NCBI RefSeq assembly: GCF_900115285.1 | Contig: NZ_FOYW01000001.1 | Location: 534,376 to 598,375 of the forward strand | DNA from: Marinobacter daqiaonensis | GTDB taxonomy: Bacteria > Pseudomonadota > Gammaproteobacteria > Pseudomonadales > Oleiphilaceae | DNA: 64,000 nt | Reading direction: 5' to 3' | Shown: positions 40,713-50,908 of the stretch, one piece after another | Layout: every line of letters begins with the position of its first letter | Numbering within the stretch: the first letter of the stretch is position 1 | Position numbers and translations under genes: made by a program | The notes under the pieces: generated by a model | The model's input: the letters and a program-made list of their open reading frames with translations, nothing else | Told to the model about the DNA's origin: nothing | Databases searched by the model: none

Positions 40713-40804
40713 TCAGCCTTAACCGTTGCACCACTTCCTGATGTGTGTCACGGAAACAGTTGTGACAGCGATGTAACCCGCCTTGTATTGAGTGCTAAAA
40801 ATAA

Positions 40805-40838
40805 CAGGGGCGACGACTGAAATCAGCCGTCGCCCCTG
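40805..40838 (-). terminator. Intrinsic terminator after asd
   Basis: The stem CAGGGGCGACG / CGTCGCCCCTG extends inward by a CTGA/TCAG pairing around one mismatch. It is followed on the minus strand by TTATTTTTAG. It ends the leu-asd transcript. Confidence 0.85.
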
Positions 40839-40896
40839 GTGTCTTACCGGAAACTGTACACAGTTGGCATTGCCGGCCTCCGGTAGCGACAGTTTT

Positions 40897-42012
40897 TTAA
40901 CGTTCCTGCAGAATACGCAGCATGCGGCGCAGAGGCTCCGCCGCGCCCCACAGCAACTGGTCGCCCACGGTGAACGCGGAGATATACTCCGGACCCATGG
41001 CCAGCTTGCGGATACGGCCGACGGGGATGCTCAGTGTTCCGGTCACTTTGGCCGGAGTGAGCTCACGGATAGTAGCTTCCCTCTCGTTGGGTATCACCTT
41101 CACCCAGTCATTGGCGCCGGCAAGAATGGATTCGATCTCCCCAACGGAAAGGTCCTTCTTGAGCTTGATGGTCAATGCCTGGCTGTGGGAGCGCATGGCA
41201 CCAATCCGTACACAGATGCCATCAATGGGAATGGGATTGTCGCTGCGACCCAGAATCTTGTTGGTCTCGACACCCGCTTTCCATTCCTCCTTGCTCATGC
41301 CGTTATCGAGCTGCTTGTCGATAAACGGAATCAGGCTGCCCGCCAGCGGTACCTGGAAGTGCTCCACCGGGAAGGTTCCGGAACGCATGCCTTCGGTAAC
41401 CTTGCGGTCAATCTCAAGGATTGCGGAGGCAGGGTTGTCCAGCTCCGCCTTGACAATGCCGCTGAGCTCGCCCATCTGACTGAGCAGCTCACGCATGTTC
41501 TGTGCGCCAGAACCTGACGCCGCCTGATAGGTCATGGGCGAAACCCACTCGATCAGATCCTGCTCCAGCAGGCCGCCGAGCGCCAGCATCATCAGGCTGA
41601 CAGTGCAGTTGCCGCCGATATAGTCCTTGACGCCATCGTCCAGCGCCGCATCGATTACGTTACGGTTGACCGGGTCCAGTACGATTACCGAGTGGTCGGC
41701 CATCCGCAGAGTCGAGGCAGCGTCAATCCAGTAGCCGTCCCAGCCCGCATCCCGAAGTTTCTGGTAGACAGCACCGGTGTAATCGCCGCCCTGGCAGGTC
41801 AGCACCACATCCAGGGTCTTCAGGGTGTCGATGTCAAAAGCATCCTGAAGTGCCGGAACGCCGTCCTTGCCCACGTCCGGTGCCGGCTTGCCGGTCTGTG
41901 AAGTGGAAAAAAACACCGGCTCGATGTCGGCAAAATCATTTTCGTCCAGCATGCGCTGCATGAGGACCGAGCCCACCATGCCACGCCAGCCTACTAGTCC
42001 AACTCGCTTCAT
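40897..42012 (-). CDS. asd: Aspartate-semialdehyde dehydrogenase
   Basis: Reduces aspartyl phosphate to aspartate semialdehyde, feeding lysine, threonine, methionine and diaminopimelate. The 371-residue protein is of the E. coli/Pseudomonas long type: it starts [21 protein letters not shown]. It has the catalytic Cys136 in [16 protein letters not shown], the substrate arginine region [17 protein letters not shown], and [14 protein letters not shown]. It follows leuB by 125 bp and is followed by a terminator. Confidence 0.96.
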   Translation of the reverse strand: MKRVGLVGWRGMVGSVLMQRMLDENDFADIEPVFFSTSQTGKPAPDVGKDGVPALQDAFDIDTLKTLDVVLTCQGGDYTGAVYQKLRDAGWDGYWIDAASTLRMADHSVIVLDPVNRNVIDAALDDGVKDYIGGNCTVSLMMLALGGLLEQDLIEWVSPMTYQAASGSGAQNMRELLSQMGELSGIVKAELDNPASAILEIDRKVTEGMRSGTFPVEHFQVPLAGSLIPFIDKQLDNGMSKEEWKAGVETNKILGRSDNPIPIDGICVRIGAMRSHSQALTIKLKKDLSVGEIESILAGANDWVKVIPNEREATIRELTPAKVTGTLSIPVGRIRKLAMGPEYISAFTVGDQLLWGAAEPLRRMLRILQER

Positions 42013-42078
42013 GTTGACGGAATACCCATTTAATGCCCGCCCGCTACCGTTATCGCTGCTAGGGACAGGATGGATGAT

Positions 42079-42109
42079 CCCGCGGCAGCCGCATCCTGCT
42101 GCCGTCGGG
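42079..42109 (-). terminator. Hairpin between leuB and asd
   Basis: CCCGCGGCAG (42079-42088) pairs with CTGCCGTCGGG (42099-42109), leaving one unpaired base. There is no T tract, so it may attenuate rather than stop transcription from leuB into asd. Confidence 0.3.
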
Positions 42110-42137
42110 TCGAATGTACTGGCCGCAGGGTTCGCGG

Positions 42138-43211
42138 CTACAGGGCGGCAAGCACCGCTTCACCCATTTCACGGGTGGATACCTGCCTGGCCCCCTCGGA
42201 CATGATGTCCGCCGTGCGCAGGCCCTGGTCCAGCACCTTGCTGACCGCTGCTTCAATGGCCTTGGCTGCTTCTTCCTCACCAAGACTATACCGTAGCATC
42301 ATTGCGCCACTGAGGATGGTGGCCAGCGGATTGGCGATGCCCTGACCGGCGATGTCCGGCGCCGAACCATGACAGGGCTCATACATGCCCTGTTTTTCGG
42401 AGTTAAGCGACGCGGACGGAAGCATGCCAATAGAGCCGGTGAGCATCGCCGCTTCGTCCGAAAGGATATCACCAAACATGTTGCCGGTCACAATCACGTC
42501 GAATTGCTTGGGGGCACGGACCAGCTGCATGGCAGCGTTGTCCACGTACATGTGGGACAGCTCCACGTCCGGATACTCTCCCGCCAGCTCGTCCATGATT
42601 TCCCGCCACAGGACCGTCACCTCCAGTACGTTGGCCTTGTCCACGGAACACAGCCTGCCCTTGCGCTGCCGGGCCGCCTCGAAGGCGACACGACCGATGC
42701 GGCGGATCTCTGATTCACTGTACACGTAGGTATTGAAACCCTGCCGCTCTCCCCCTTCCAGTTCCCGGATGCCCCGGGGCTGGCCGAAATAGATACCGCC
42801 GGTCAGTTCCCTCACGATCATGATGTCGAGACCGGACACCACCTCCGGCTTGAGTGAGGAAGCCGAGGCCAGCTGGGGGTACAGGATGGCCGGACGCAGG
42901 TTGGCGAACAGTTCCAGGTTCGACCGTAACCCCAGCAGGCCTTTCTCCGGTCGCTTCGCCATTTCCAGCTTGTCCCATTTGGGACCACCGACGGCGCCCA
43001 GCAGGATGGCATCCACCTTCCTGGCACGCTCCAGGGTCTCATTCGGCAGCGGCTCCCCCGTCTCATCGATGGCGGCGCCACCCACCAGGCCAGACTCGAA
43101 CGAGAGGCCCAACTCGAAACTGTCGTTGATCCTGTGCAGGACTTTTTCCGCTTCCGCGACGATTTCCGGACCAATACCATCACCGGGCAACATCAATACC
43201 GTTCTGGACAT
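42138..43211 (-). CDS. leuB: 3-isopropylmalate dehydrogenase
   Basis: Oxidative decarboxylation of 3-isopropylmalate, third enzyme of leucine synthesis. The 357-residue protein has the hallmark dehydrogenase motifs [58 protein letters not shown] and the NAD-binding [21 protein letters not shown]. It is the last leu gene, 34 bp after leuD. Confidence 0.97.
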   Translation of the reverse strand: MSRTVLMLPGDGIGPEIVAEAEKVLHRINDSFELGLSFESGLVGGAAIDETGEPLPNETLERARKVDAILLGAVGGPKWDKLEMAKRPEKGLLGLRSNLELFANLRPAILYPQLASASSLKPEVVSGLDIMIVRELTGGIYFGQPRGIRELEGGERQGFNTYVYSESEIRRIGRVAFEAARQRKGRLCSVDKANVLEVTVLWREIMDELAGEYPDVELSHMYVDNAAMQLVRAPKQFDVIVTGNMFGDILSDEAAMLTGSIGMLPSASLNSEKQGMYEPCHGSAPDIAGQGIANPLATILSGAMMLRYSLGEEEAAKAIEAAVSKVLDQGLRTADIMSEGARQVSTREMGEAVLAAL

Positions 43212-43245
43212 AGACTTTTCCTGTTTCGCTTAAAGGGTTTGTTGG

Positions 43246-43893
43246 TTACCGGCCCGCATTGAAGAGCCAGGGAGCGGTTTCCCGTCGCTGCTCTTCGTAG
43301 GCCCGGATCTGTTCGGCATCCTCAAGCGTGACGCCGATATCATCCAGGCCATTGAGAAGGCAGTGACGGCGGAAATCATCCACTTCAAAGTCGAAGGACT
43401 CACCGGACGGGGTGGTGACTCTCTTAGCCTCCAGATCCACATCCAGTTGATAACCTTCGTTGGCGTAGGTTTCCTGGAACAGCTTCTCAACCACTTCTTC
43501 AGAAAGAACAATGGGTAACAAACCATTCTTGAAGCAGTTATTGTAAAAAATGTCGGCGAAGCTCGGAGCGATAATCACCCGGAAACCGAAATCGTCCAGG
43601 GCCCACGGGGCGTGCTCACGGCTGGAGCCGCAGCCGAAGTTGCGACGGGCCAGCAACACGCTGGCGTTTCGGTACCGGGGCTGATTCAGCAGGAAGTCGG
43701 GATTCAGGGGTCGGTTGGCGCAGTCCTGGTCCGGCTTGCCCTCGTCGAGGTAACGCAGTTCGTCGAACAGGTTGGGACCGAACCCGGTCCGCTTGATGGA
43801 CTTGAGAAACTGTTTGGGAATGATCATGTCCGTATCCACATTGGACCGGTCCATGGGGGCAACGATGCCCTTGTGCTGTTGCAATGCTCTCAT
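43246..43893 (-). CDS. leuD: 3-isopropylmalate dehydratase small subunit
   Basis: Swivelling subunit that completes the LeuCD isomerase active site. The 215-residue protein shows [22 protein letters not shown], the conserved [40 protein letters not shown] and the C-terminal [19 protein letters not shown]. It is 17 bp after leuC and 34 bp before leuB. Confidence 0.97.
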   Translation of the reverse strand: MRALQQHKGIVAPMDRSNVDTDMIIPKQFLKSIKRTGFGPNLFDELRYLDEGKPDQDCANRPLNPDFLLNQPRYRNASVLLARRNFGCGSSREHAPWALDDFGFRVIIAPSFADIFYNNCFKNGLLPIVLSEEVVEKLFQETYANEGYQLDVDLEAKRVTTPSGESFDFEVDDFRRHCLLNGLDDIGVTLEDAEQIRAYEEQRRETAPWLFNAGR

Positions 43894-43910
43894 GGTCTGT
43901 CTCCTGTGGA

Positions 43911-45329
43911 TCAGTTCATCATGTCACGGACATCGACGAAATGTCCGTTGATGGCCGCCGCGGCGGCCATGGCCGGGCTCACGAGGTGGGTACGTCCGCC
44001 GAAGCCCTGGCGGCCCTCGAAGTTCCGGTTGGAGGTGGAGGCACAGTGCTCGCCCTGGCCCAGTTTATCGGCATTCATGGCCAGGCACATGGAACAGCCC
44101 GGGTCGCGCCACTCCAGACCGGCCTCGATGAAGATTTTGTCCAGACCCTCCTGTTCGGCCTGTGCCTTGACGAGGCCGGAACCGGGAACGACCATGGCCT
44201 GCTTCAGGGTGGGAGAAACCTTACGGCCCTTGACCACCTTGGCCGCCTCTCTCAGGTCCTCGATCCGGCTGTTGGTGCAGGAACCGATGAATACGCGATC
44301 GAGTTTGATGTCCGAGATTTTCATGTTGGGCTGCAGGCCCATGTATTTCAGGGCGCGAACGATCCCCTCCCGCTTGATGGGATCCTCTTCCCGATCCGGG
44401 TCCGGTACATTGCCCTCGACACCCACAACCATTTCCGGAGACGTTCCCCAGCTGACCTGCGGCTGGATTTCGCTACCGTCCAGCTCCACCACTTTGTCAA
44501 AGACGGCGTCGGCATCACTGTGGAGGGTGCGCCAGTATTCAACGGCGGCATCCCACTGTTCTTCCGAGGGCGCGAACGGGCGGCCCCTGACGTAGTCGAT
44601 GGTGGTGTCGTCGACACTGACCATGCCCACCCGGGCGCCGGCCTCGATCGCCATGTTGCAGATGGTCATGCGGGCTTCCATGCTCAGGTCATGGATGGCC
44701 TCGCCGCCGAACTCGATGGCATAGCCGGTACCGCCCGCGGTGCCGATCTTTCCGATGATGGCCAGGACCACGTCCTTGCCGGTGACGCCGGCGCCGAGTT
44801 TGCCGTCGACCTTGACCAGCATGTTTTTCATTTTCTGCTGGACGAGGCACTGTGTGGCCAGCACATGTTCCACTTCAGAGGTGCCGATGCCGTGGGCTAG
44901 GCAGCCGAAGGCGCCGTGGGTGGAGGTATGGGAGTCGCCGCAGACGATGCTCATGCCCGGCAGGGTCGCGCCCTGCTCCGGCCCGATGACATGGACGATG
45001 CCCTGGCGCTGGTCCTTGATCTTGAATTCGAGGATGCCAAACTCGTCGCAGTTCCTGTCGAGGGTTTCCACCTGGATCCGGGACACTGGATCAACGATGC
45101 CCTCCACGCCCCGCTCCCGGTCGGTTGTGGGCACGTTGTGGTCCGGGGTGGCAATGTTGGCGTCGATGCGCCACGGTTTGCGGCCGGCCAGGCGCAGGCC
45201 CTCGAAGGCCTGTGGCGAGGTGACTTCGTGGAGCAGGTGCCGGTCGATGTAGATCAGTGCGGAGCCGTCGTCCCGCTGTTTGACCAGGTGGTCGTCCCAC
45301 AGTTTGTCGTATAAGGTCTTGCCCGCCAT
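43911..45329 (-). CDS. leuC: 3-isopropylmalate dehydratase large subunit
   Basis: Aconitase-family enzyme converting 2-isopropylmalate to 3-isopropylmalate with LeuD. The 472-residue protein carries three Fe-S ligands: one in [14 protein letters not shown] and two in the CSMCLAM stretch. [19 protein letters not shown] and [12 protein letters not shown] are also typical. It is first in leuC-leuD-leuB, with its promoter and a probable LysR site in the divergent spacer. Confidence 0.97.
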   Translation of the reverse strand: MAGKTLYDKLWDDHLVKQRDDGSALIYIDRHLLHEVTSPQAFEGLRLAGRKPWRIDANIATPDHNVPTTDRERGVEGIVDPVSRIQVETLDRNCDEFGILEFKIKDQRQGIVHVIGPEQGATLPGMSIVCGDSHTSTHGAFGCLAHGIGTSEVEHVLATQCLVQQKMKNMLVKVDGKLGAGVTGKDVVLAIIGKIGTAGGTGYAIEFGGEAIHDLSMEARMTICNMAIEAGARVGMVSVDDTTIDYVRGRPFAPSEEQWDAAVEYWRTLHSDADAVFDKVVELDGSEIQPQVSWGTSPEMVVGVEGNVPDPDREEDPIKREGIVRALKYMGLQPNMKISDIKLDRVFIGSCTNSRIEDLREAAKVVKGRKVSPTLKQAMVVPGSGLVKAQAEQEGLDKIFIEAGLEWRDPGCSMCLAMNADKLGQGEHCASTSNRNFEGRQGFGGRTHLVSPAMAAAAAINGHFVDVRDMMN

Positions 45330-45385
45330 GATGGTGCCTCTCTCTCGATTTATTCGGGTCTTCGATGTTGGCTGCTATGGGGTGG

Positions 45386-45415
45386 ATTCTACTCCTCGGC
45401 GTCCCATAACCTCAA
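45386..45415 (-). promoter_or_regulatory. leuC promoter
   Basis: On the minus strand, TTGAGG (45410-45415), an 18-bp spacer and TAGAAT (45386-45391). The predicted start near 45379 gives a leader of about 50 bases, too short for a classical leucine attenuator. Confidence 0.55.
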
Positions 45416-45436
45416 TTCATGTTTTTTATTCAACAC

Positions 45437-45451
45437 ATTCCCATAAGGAAT
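45437..45451. promoter_or_regulatory. LysR-type operator in the leuC/lysR spacer
   Basis: ATTCC-CATAA-GGAAT is a 15-bp interrupted perfect palindrome with the T-N11-A geometry of LysR-family sites. Its centre is about 65 bases upstream of the predicted leuC start, the usual recognition-site position for LysR activators. The divergent LysR gene begins 106 bp away. Confidence 0.55.
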
Positions 45452-45556
45452 GATAGAGTCAGCATGAAAGAGTGATGCCGGGACCGGGATGCGGTATTTT
45501 TTTCCCACACCCTGGCCTCCGTACTGTTTGCCGGCCTCGGATGGACTGTCTCGAAA

Positions 45557-46423
45557 ATGGATTCCAACGCTCTAAAAGCTTTCGTTACCATCATTGACCA
45601 GGGCTCATTCTCGGAAGCGGCCGAGACGCTTCACCTGACCCAACCTGCCATCAGTAAGCGACTGGCTGCCCTGGAAAATCAGCTGGGCACTCCCCTGCTG
45701 GAACGCAGCCATCGCCAGATCCGCCTGACAGACGCCGGCGCCCGGCTGTTGCCCCATGCCCGCCGGATTCTGGATGAGGTCCACAATGCCCGTCTCTCCC
45801 TGCAGGATCGGGACGGCGTAGTGTCCGGGCAGCTGTCGCTGATTGCCAGCCACCACATCGGGCTGCACCACCTGCCCGGCTGGCTGCAGCGGCTGAGCCA
45901 GGGATACCCGGAGGTTTCGCTGACGTTGCAGTTCATGGACTCCGAAGGGGCATACGATCAGATGCGCAAGCGGACGGCGGAGCTGGCATTCGTGACCCTC
46001 AGCGAGAGCATGGATCAGTCTTTCGAGGTGCACGCACGGTGGCGGGACGAGATGGCCTTCGTGGTATCACCGGATCATCCACTTGCTTCCATGGAGAGCC
46101 CGGATCTGAGGGCGCTGTCGGGGTACGACGCGCTGTTGCCAGAGGCGGGAACGGCCACCTACCGGTCCATCAGCCGTCTGTTTCTGGACGCGGATCTGCC
46201 CCTGAACCTGCCCATGCCCACCAATTACCTGGAGACCCTGAAGGTGATGACCGGCGTTGGTCTGGGCTGGAGTGTGTTGCCGGTGAGTATGGTGGATGAC
46301 ACGCTCAGGGTGCTGCCTTTGTCCCATCGGGTCAGCCGGTACCTGGGGGCTATTGGCTTGCGGGGCCGGACTCTGAGTCCCCAGGCCCGGGCGTTGCTGG
46401 GCATCGCCGGGGAAATCAGGTAG
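45557..46423 (+). CDS. LysR-family regulator divergent from leuC
   Basis: A 288-residue LysR-type regulator. The N-terminal winged helix-turn-helix is clear (about residues 1-60: ALKAFVTIIDQGSFSEAAET, LTQPAISKRLAALENQLGTPL). It is followed by the effector domain with YDQMRKRTAELAFVTL and MTGVGLGWSVLPVSMV. Pseudomonads have a LysR gene in the same place next to leuC. A LysR-type palindrome lies in the shared spacer, so leucine-operon control (probably sensing a pathway intermediate) is the natural inference. Its 3' end overlaps the convergent MFS gene by 8 bp. Confidence 0.9.
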   Translation: MDSNALKAFVTIIDQGSFSEAAETLHLTQPAISKRLAALENQLGTPLLERSHRQIRLTDAGARLLPHARRILDEVHNARLSLQDRDGVVSGQLSLIASHHIGLHHLPGWLQRLSQGYPEVSLTLQFMDSEGAYDQMRKRTAELAFVTLSESMDQSFEVHARWRDEMAFVVSPDHPLASMESPDLRALSGYDALLPEAGTATYRSISRLFLDADLPLNLPMPTNYLETLKVMTGVGLGWSVLPVSMVDDTLRVLPLSHRVSRYLGAIGLRGRTLSPQARALLGIAGEIR

Positions 46424-47564
46424 CGTTCTCCTCCGGGGGTGGCCGCAGCCATCGCCAGGTGATGAAGATGGCGAATACCATGGCCGCGGCGCCGCCCCAG
46501 AAGGCAGCCGAGGTATCGAAACCGTCCACCAGGAACCCCGACAGCCATGCGCCGACCGCGCCGCCGGCGCCGAATGTGAGACCGCTGTACAGTGCCTGGC
46601 CCTGGCCATGATGGTGCTCGCCAAAGAAACCCTGGACGTACTGCACCGAGATGACATGCAGCGCCCCATAGGAAGCCGCGTGAAGCAGTTGGGCGAAGAT
46701 CAGCACCGGTACCACGTCAGTTACTTCGGCAATCAGGACCCAGCGCAACATGGTCAGCGTGAGCGCGCCGATCGCGATCTGTCGCACGGAGAAGTACCGG
46801 GTCAGGTGGTGCATCACGAGGAACAGTCCGATTTCCGCCACGACCCCCAGGGACCACAGCAGTCCGATAGGTAACTTGCCATAGCCGTGCTGCTCCAGGT
46901 GGATACTGAAGAAGGTGTAGTAGGCGCCGTGGGAGACCTGGAGCAGGAAGTTCATGAAGAAGAAGGCGATCACCGCCGGATGGCTGATGATGGCCTTCAG
47001 GCTACCCTTGGGCGCCGGCTCCTTGCGCTCGCCCCTTTCGGAGGGGACCAGGAACGCGGAAACCGCGATACCGGCGAACACTGGCAGCAGCAGCCAGGGC
47101 AGCAGCAGGATCGGTACCAGTTCCAGCACACCGCCGATGATGGCCACGCCACCGATAAAGCCCACCGAGCCCCACATCCGGACCCGGCCATATTTTTCTT
47201 TCTTTGAGCCCAGAACCCGAAGGGTGATCACTTCATAGAGAGGAAGAATCGCATTCCAGAAGAAGGTGAATGTCAGCATCACCAGGAGCAGGCCGTAAAA
47301 GCCGGGTTCCAGGAACACGCCGGCGAAGCAGATGGATCCGGCCACGGCGCCGAAGCGCACCAGGCGAACCCGCAAGCCACTGCGGTCGCCCAACCAGCCC
47401 CAGACGCTGGGAGCGATGATCTTGGTCAGCTGGATGGTCGCCATCAGCGTGGCAATCTGCAGGTAGCTGAACCCGCGCTCCACCAGGTACAGCGACCAGT
47501 AGGGCAGCAATGCCCCCAGGAGCGCGAAAAACCAAAAGTAGAGGTTGGAGAGTCGCCAGTAAAT
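46416..47564 (-). CDS. MFS transporter (HcaT / MFS_1-like) with non-standard start
   Basis: A major facilitator with 12 predicted helices. The family look is given by LPYWSLYLVERGFSYLQIATL, IQLTKIIAPSVWGWLGDRSG, and ILPLYEVITLRVLGSKKEKYG, with VRMWGSVGFIGG after it. The first normal start codon in frame is a TTG at 47508-47510, which would cut the first helix in half. The frame upstream encodes WRLSNLYFWFFALLGALLPY, clearly the start of TM1, back to an ATT (47562-47564) with AGGTG five bases upstream. I therefore annotate 382 residues from ATT and flag it. The start would lie 2 bp after the aroC stop. The substrate is unknown. Confidence 0.75.
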   Translation of the reverse strand: MYWRLSNLYFWFFALLGALLPYWSLYLVERGFSYLQIATLMATIQLTKIIAPSVWGWLGDRSGLRVRLVRFGAVAGSICFAGVFLEPGFYGLLLVMLTFTFFWNAILPLYEVITLRVLGSKKEKYGRVRMWGSVGFIGGVAIIGGVLELVPILLLPWLLLPVFAGIAVSAFLVPSERGERKEPAPKGSLKAIISHPAVIAFFFMNFLLQVSHGAYYTFFSIHLEQHGYGKLPIGLLWSLGVVAEIGLFLVMHHLTRYFSVRQIAIGALTLTMLRWVLIAEVTDVVPVLIFAQLLHAASYGALHVISVQYVQGFFGEHHHGQGQALYSGLTFGAGGAVGAWLSGFLVDGFDTSAAFWGGAAAMVFAIFITWRWLRPPPEENAT

Positions 47565-47566
47565 GG

Positions 47567-48661
47567 TTACACCTGCCCGATATCCGGCGTGGAAACCGCC
47601 ACATCTCCGTTCTGGCCCCGATGGCGCAGGTAATGATCCATCAGCACGATGGCCATCATCGCCTCAGCGATCGGTGTTGCGCGGATGCCCACACAGGGGT
47701 CGTGGCGGCCCGTGGTGATCACTTCGACAGGGTTGCCGTCCACGTCGATGCTCCGGCCCGGCAGACGAAGGCTGGAGGTGGGCTTCAGGGCAATGCTCGC
47801 CACAATCGGCTGGCCCGAGGAAATGCCCCCCAGCACGCCCCCTGCATGATTCGACAGGAAGCCCTCCGGGGTCATTTCGTCCCGGTGTTCGGTGCCTTTC
47901 TGGGTGATGGCGTCAAACCCCGCCCCGATCTCCACCCCTTTGACGGCGTTGATGCTCATCAGGGCGTGGGCCAGGTCCGCGTCGAGCCGGTCGAAAATCG
48001 GCTCGCCCAACCCTGGGGGAACCCCTTCGGCCACCACGTTGATGCGGGCACCGATGGAGTTTCCCTCCTTGCGGAGGGCGTCCATGTAGGCTTCCATCTC
48101 AGGCACCTTGTCGGCGTCCGGGCAGAAGAACGGATTCTGGTCCACCTGGCTCCAGTCCAGTTTCTCGGCCCTTATAGGCCCCAGTTGCGACAGGTAACCG
48201 CGAACGCGAATGCCCAGACGCTGCTCCAGGTATTTTCTGGCCACCGATCCCGCAGCCACCCGCATGGCGGTTTCCCGGGCGGAGGACCGACCACCGCCGC
48301 GATAATCACGAACGCCGTATTTATGCTGGTAGGTGTAGTCGGCATGAGCCGGGCGGAACTGTTGCGAGATCTTGGAGTAGTCCTTGGAGCGCTGGTCGGT
48401 GTTCTCAATGACCAGGCCGATCGGCGTGCCCGTGGTTTTGCCTTCGAAAACCCCGGAGAGGATGCGCACCTCGTCCGCCTCCCTCCGCTGGGTGGTGTGC
48501 CGGGATGTACCTGGCTTGCGTCGGTCCAGATCCTTCTGCAGGTCTGCCTCACTCAGCTCCAGGCCCGGAGGACAACCATCAATGATGCAACCCAGTGCAG
48601 GACCGTGGCTTTCTCCGAAGGAAGTTACAGTAAACAGCTTTCCAAAAGTATTTCCCGACAT
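47567..48661 (-). CDS. aroC: Chorismate synthase
   Basis: Last step of the shikimate pathway, making chorismate from EPSP with reduced FMN. The 364-residue protein starts [20 protein letters not shown] and has [13 protein letters not shown], the FMN/substrate loop [14 protein letters not shown] with [13 protein letters not shown], and [15 protein letters not shown]. It is 35 bp after prmB, the same pair as in E. coli, and is followed immediately by the MFS gene. Confidence 0.97.
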   Translation of the reverse strand: MSGNTFGKLFTVTSFGESHGPALGCIIDGCPPGLELSEADLQKDLDRRKPGTSRHTTQRREADEVRILSGVFEGKTTGTPIGLVIENTDQRSKDYSKISQQFRPAHADYTYQHKYGVRDYRGGGRSSARETAMRVAAGSVARKYLEQRLGIRVRGYLSQLGPIRAEKLDWSQVDQNPFFCPDADKVPEMEAYMDALRKEGNSIGARINVVAEGVPPGLGEPIFDRLDADLAHALMSINAVKGVEIGAGFDAITQKGTEHRDEMTPEGFLSNHAGGVLGGISSGQPIVASIALKPTSSLRLPGRSIDVDGNPVEVITTGRHDPCVGIRATPIAEAMMAIVLMDHYLRHRGQNGDVAVSTPDIGQV

Positions 48662-48696
48662 GATTCAGTATCTTGTGTTTGATTTTTAATGTTGGT

Positions 48697-49599
48697 TCAG
48701 CGCTGAGGAAAGGCGGAAACCAGGTCCTCTCGGGTCAGCAGGAAAACGCCCTCACCGCCGTTCTCGAACTCCAGCCAGGTGAACGGCAGCTCCGGATAGG
48801 CCTCGTCGAGGGTCTCCCAGCTGTTACCCACCTCAACCACCAGCAAGCCACCGGGGGTCAGATGGCGGGCGGCGCCGGCAAGGATGCGGTGGGCGATATC
48901 CAGGCCGTCGTCCCCGGCTTCCAGTCCCAGGCGTGGCTCCCGGTGAAACTCCTCCGGCATGGCCGCCAGATCCTCCGCATCCACGTATGGCGGGTTGCTG
49001 AGGATGACATCATAACTGTCACTGATTCCCGCAAATACATCGGACTCCAGGGTACGCACACGTTCACGCAGGTCGTGGAAGTCGATGTTGGACTCAGCCA
49101 CGGCAAGCGCGTGGGGGGAGATATCCGACAGATCCACTTCCGCCTCGGGGAAGACGGTGGCCGCGGCGATTCCGATGCAGCCGCTGCCGGTGCACAGGTC
49201 GAGCACGCGCTCCGCAGGATGATCCCCGAGCCAGGGCTGCAGCTGTTTCTGGATCAGCTCCGCCATGGGTGACCGCGGCACCAGCACCCGCTCGTCCACC
49301 TTGAACGGCATTCCCATGAACCAGGCCTCGTTGAGAAGGTATGCTACCGGAACCCGCTCATTGATACGGCGATCGACCCGCTCCAGTATTCGCTGGCGTT
49401 CCTCACGGGTCAGCCGGGCGTCCAGGAACAGGGTATTGTTTTCCAGGGGCAGGAATACACTGCGCATCACCAGCAGAACGGCCTCGTCCCAGGCATTGTC
49501 GGTCCCATGACCGTAGTACAGCCCTGCCTCGCTGAAACGGGAGGCCGCAAAACGCAGATAGTCACGCACGGTTATCAGGTCGTCGATGGGACGGGTCAC
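48697..49599 (-). CDS. prmB: Ribosomal protein uL3 N5-glutamine methyltransferase
   Basis: Methylates the conserved glutamine of ribosomal protein L3. The 300-residue SAM enzyme has the N-terminal helical part with [20 protein letters not shown], the SAM site [20 protein letters not shown], and the catalytic NPPY in [20 protein letters not shown]. The prmB-aroC order supports PrmB rather than PrmC. A TATAAT on the minus strand at 49670-49675 may belong to its promoter, but no good -35 is seen. Confidence 0.93.
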   Translation of the reverse strand: MTRPIDDLITVRDYLRFAASRFSEAGLYYGHGTDNAWDEAVLLVMRSVFLPLENNTLFLDARLTREERQRILERVDRRINERVPVAYLLNEAWFMGMPFKVDERVLVPRSPMAELIQKQLQPWLGDHPAERVLDLCTGSGCIGIAAATVFPEAEVDLSDISPHALAVAESNIDFHDLRERVRTLESDVFAGISDSYDVILSNPPYVDAEDLAAMPEEFHREPRLGLEAGDDGLDIAHRILAGAARHLTPGGLLVVEVGNSWETLDEAYPELPFTWLEFENGGEGVFLLTREDLVSAFPQR

Positions 49600-49720
49600 T
49601 TGCCAGGATTCCTTATTGCCGGTCCTGCCCGGCCCGGGAGGCCCGGCGGACGGTGAATGTTATCAGGGGATTATACGCAGATTGCCGTGCAACAGGCAGC
49701 CCTGCCGATGGCAATATGGT

Positions 49721-50908
49721 TCAGGTGGACAGTGGACCGGAGCTACTGCGATCCGACTCGAACCGGTCCAGCGCGACCTGCATGCGGTCACGGCCAATCT
49801 GTATCATTTCCGGCGCCTTGTGGTAATCGTAGGTACGGCAGGCGTTCTTGGGCACATTGACCAGAAGGTCCGGGGGATAACCTGCCAGTTTGTACTGCAC
49901 CAGTGCGCTCTGCATGGTTTCGATGGTCAGGTTCATGATGTCGAACTTGCCGATGCCGAGTTTTTCCCAGTTTATGGTGCTGGCCTCCCCAGGGCCTTGT
50001 CTTTCTGAAGACGACTCGGGTTTCCGATGTTCGGTCTGGCGGGCAGCTGCTTCCCGCTCCAGGCGCTCTTCCGGCGTTATCTCATCATCTTCGCCCTGCT
50101 CCCGGCGACCGCCGAAGGATTTGAGGGCGTCCCAGTCCAGCCAGCGTGAGGCCTTGTCCCGAATCCTGTCGATCCACTCGTCAGGCTCGCCGCCCTCATC
50201 CGGTGGTGTTCCGAAGGCCGCATCGGGAATACGGGGACGGCTATCGTCCTCCCCGGCCAGGTTCACGGCAAACACGAGGTCGGCGTGGGCCGATATCGTG
50301 GGCACGATCGGCAAGGGATTGAGCAGCGCCCCGTCAACCAGCACCCGGCCGTTCATCACCACCGGCGTTACCAGGCCGGGGATGGCGATGGAGGCGCGGA
50401 TGGCCTGCTCAAGAGGGCCTTCCTGGAACCAGATTTCCTTATGGCCCAGCAGGTCCGTTGCCACTGCGGTGTAGGCAATGGGCAGGTCCTCGATGCGAAT
50501 GTCGCCGAGCATCTCCCGGACTACGGAGAACACCTTGTCACCCCGGATTGCACCAACCGAATTGAGGGTGATATCAAGCAGTTTCAATACGTCGAACTGA
50601 CCAAGACCCGTAACCCAGTCCTTGTAGTCCTGCATCTTGCCGGCAGCGTAGACGCCGCCGATCAGCGCTCCCATGGAACAGCCGGAAATGGCGACAATGT
50701 TGTAACCCCGCTCCTGCAGAACCTCGAGGGCACCGATGTGGGCATAACCTCTGGCACCCCCCGAACCCAGTGCCAGTGCAACGGTTTTTTTACGGGACTG
50801 TCCGCCACTGGCGGAACGGGAGGATTCCGCGGGTGCGCCAGCAGGCTTGTCGGAGGTCACCGCAGGCCTTTTCGCCGGCTTCTTCGGAGGCTGTGGAGTT
50901 CCACCCAT
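49721..50908 (-). CDS. Patatin-like phospholipase (RssA/NTE type)
   Basis: A 395-residue protein with a basic, Pro/Ala-rich N-terminus (about 40 residues) and a patatin domain. It has the oxyanion GSGGARGYAHIGALEVL, the nucleophile elbow GCSMG, and the catalytic Asp in VLVDGALLNPLP. An acidic linker follows (about residues 240-310), then a C-terminal region with IMNLTIETMQSALVQYKLAG, which is conserved in a subset of these proteins. The start at ATG 50906-50908 shares one base with the stop of the upstream gene (TAATG), so translation is coupled. A lipid acyl hydrolase activity is likely; the substrate is unknown. Confidence 0.85.
   Translation of the reverse strand: MGGTPQPPKKPAKRPAVTSDKPAGAPAESSRSASGGQSRKKTVALALGSGGARGYAHIGALEVLQERGYNIVAISGCSMGALIGGVYAAGKMQDYKDWVTGLGQFDVLKLLDITLNSVGAIRGDKVFSVVREMLGDIRIEDLPIAYTAVATDLLGHKEIWFQEGPLEQAIRASIAIPGLVTPVVMNGRVLVDGALLNPLPIVPTISAHADLVFAVNLAGEDDSRPRIPDAAFGTPPDEGGEPDEWIDRIRDKASRWLDWDALKSFGGRREQGEDDEITPEERLEREAAARQTEHRKPESSSERQGPGEASTINWEKLGIGKFDIMNLTIETMQSALVQYKLAGYPPDLLVNVPKNACRTYDYHKAPEMIQIGRDRMQVALDRFESDRSSSGPLST

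Larger units (their letters stand above)
40582..40896. other. 315-bp spacer between asd and fimV
   Basis: The spacer contains a strong terminator for asd (40805-40838), a candidate fimV promoter (40683-40712) overlapping an AT-rich inverted repeat, and the fimV ribosome site AAGGAA. No small gene is evident. Confidence 0.6.
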
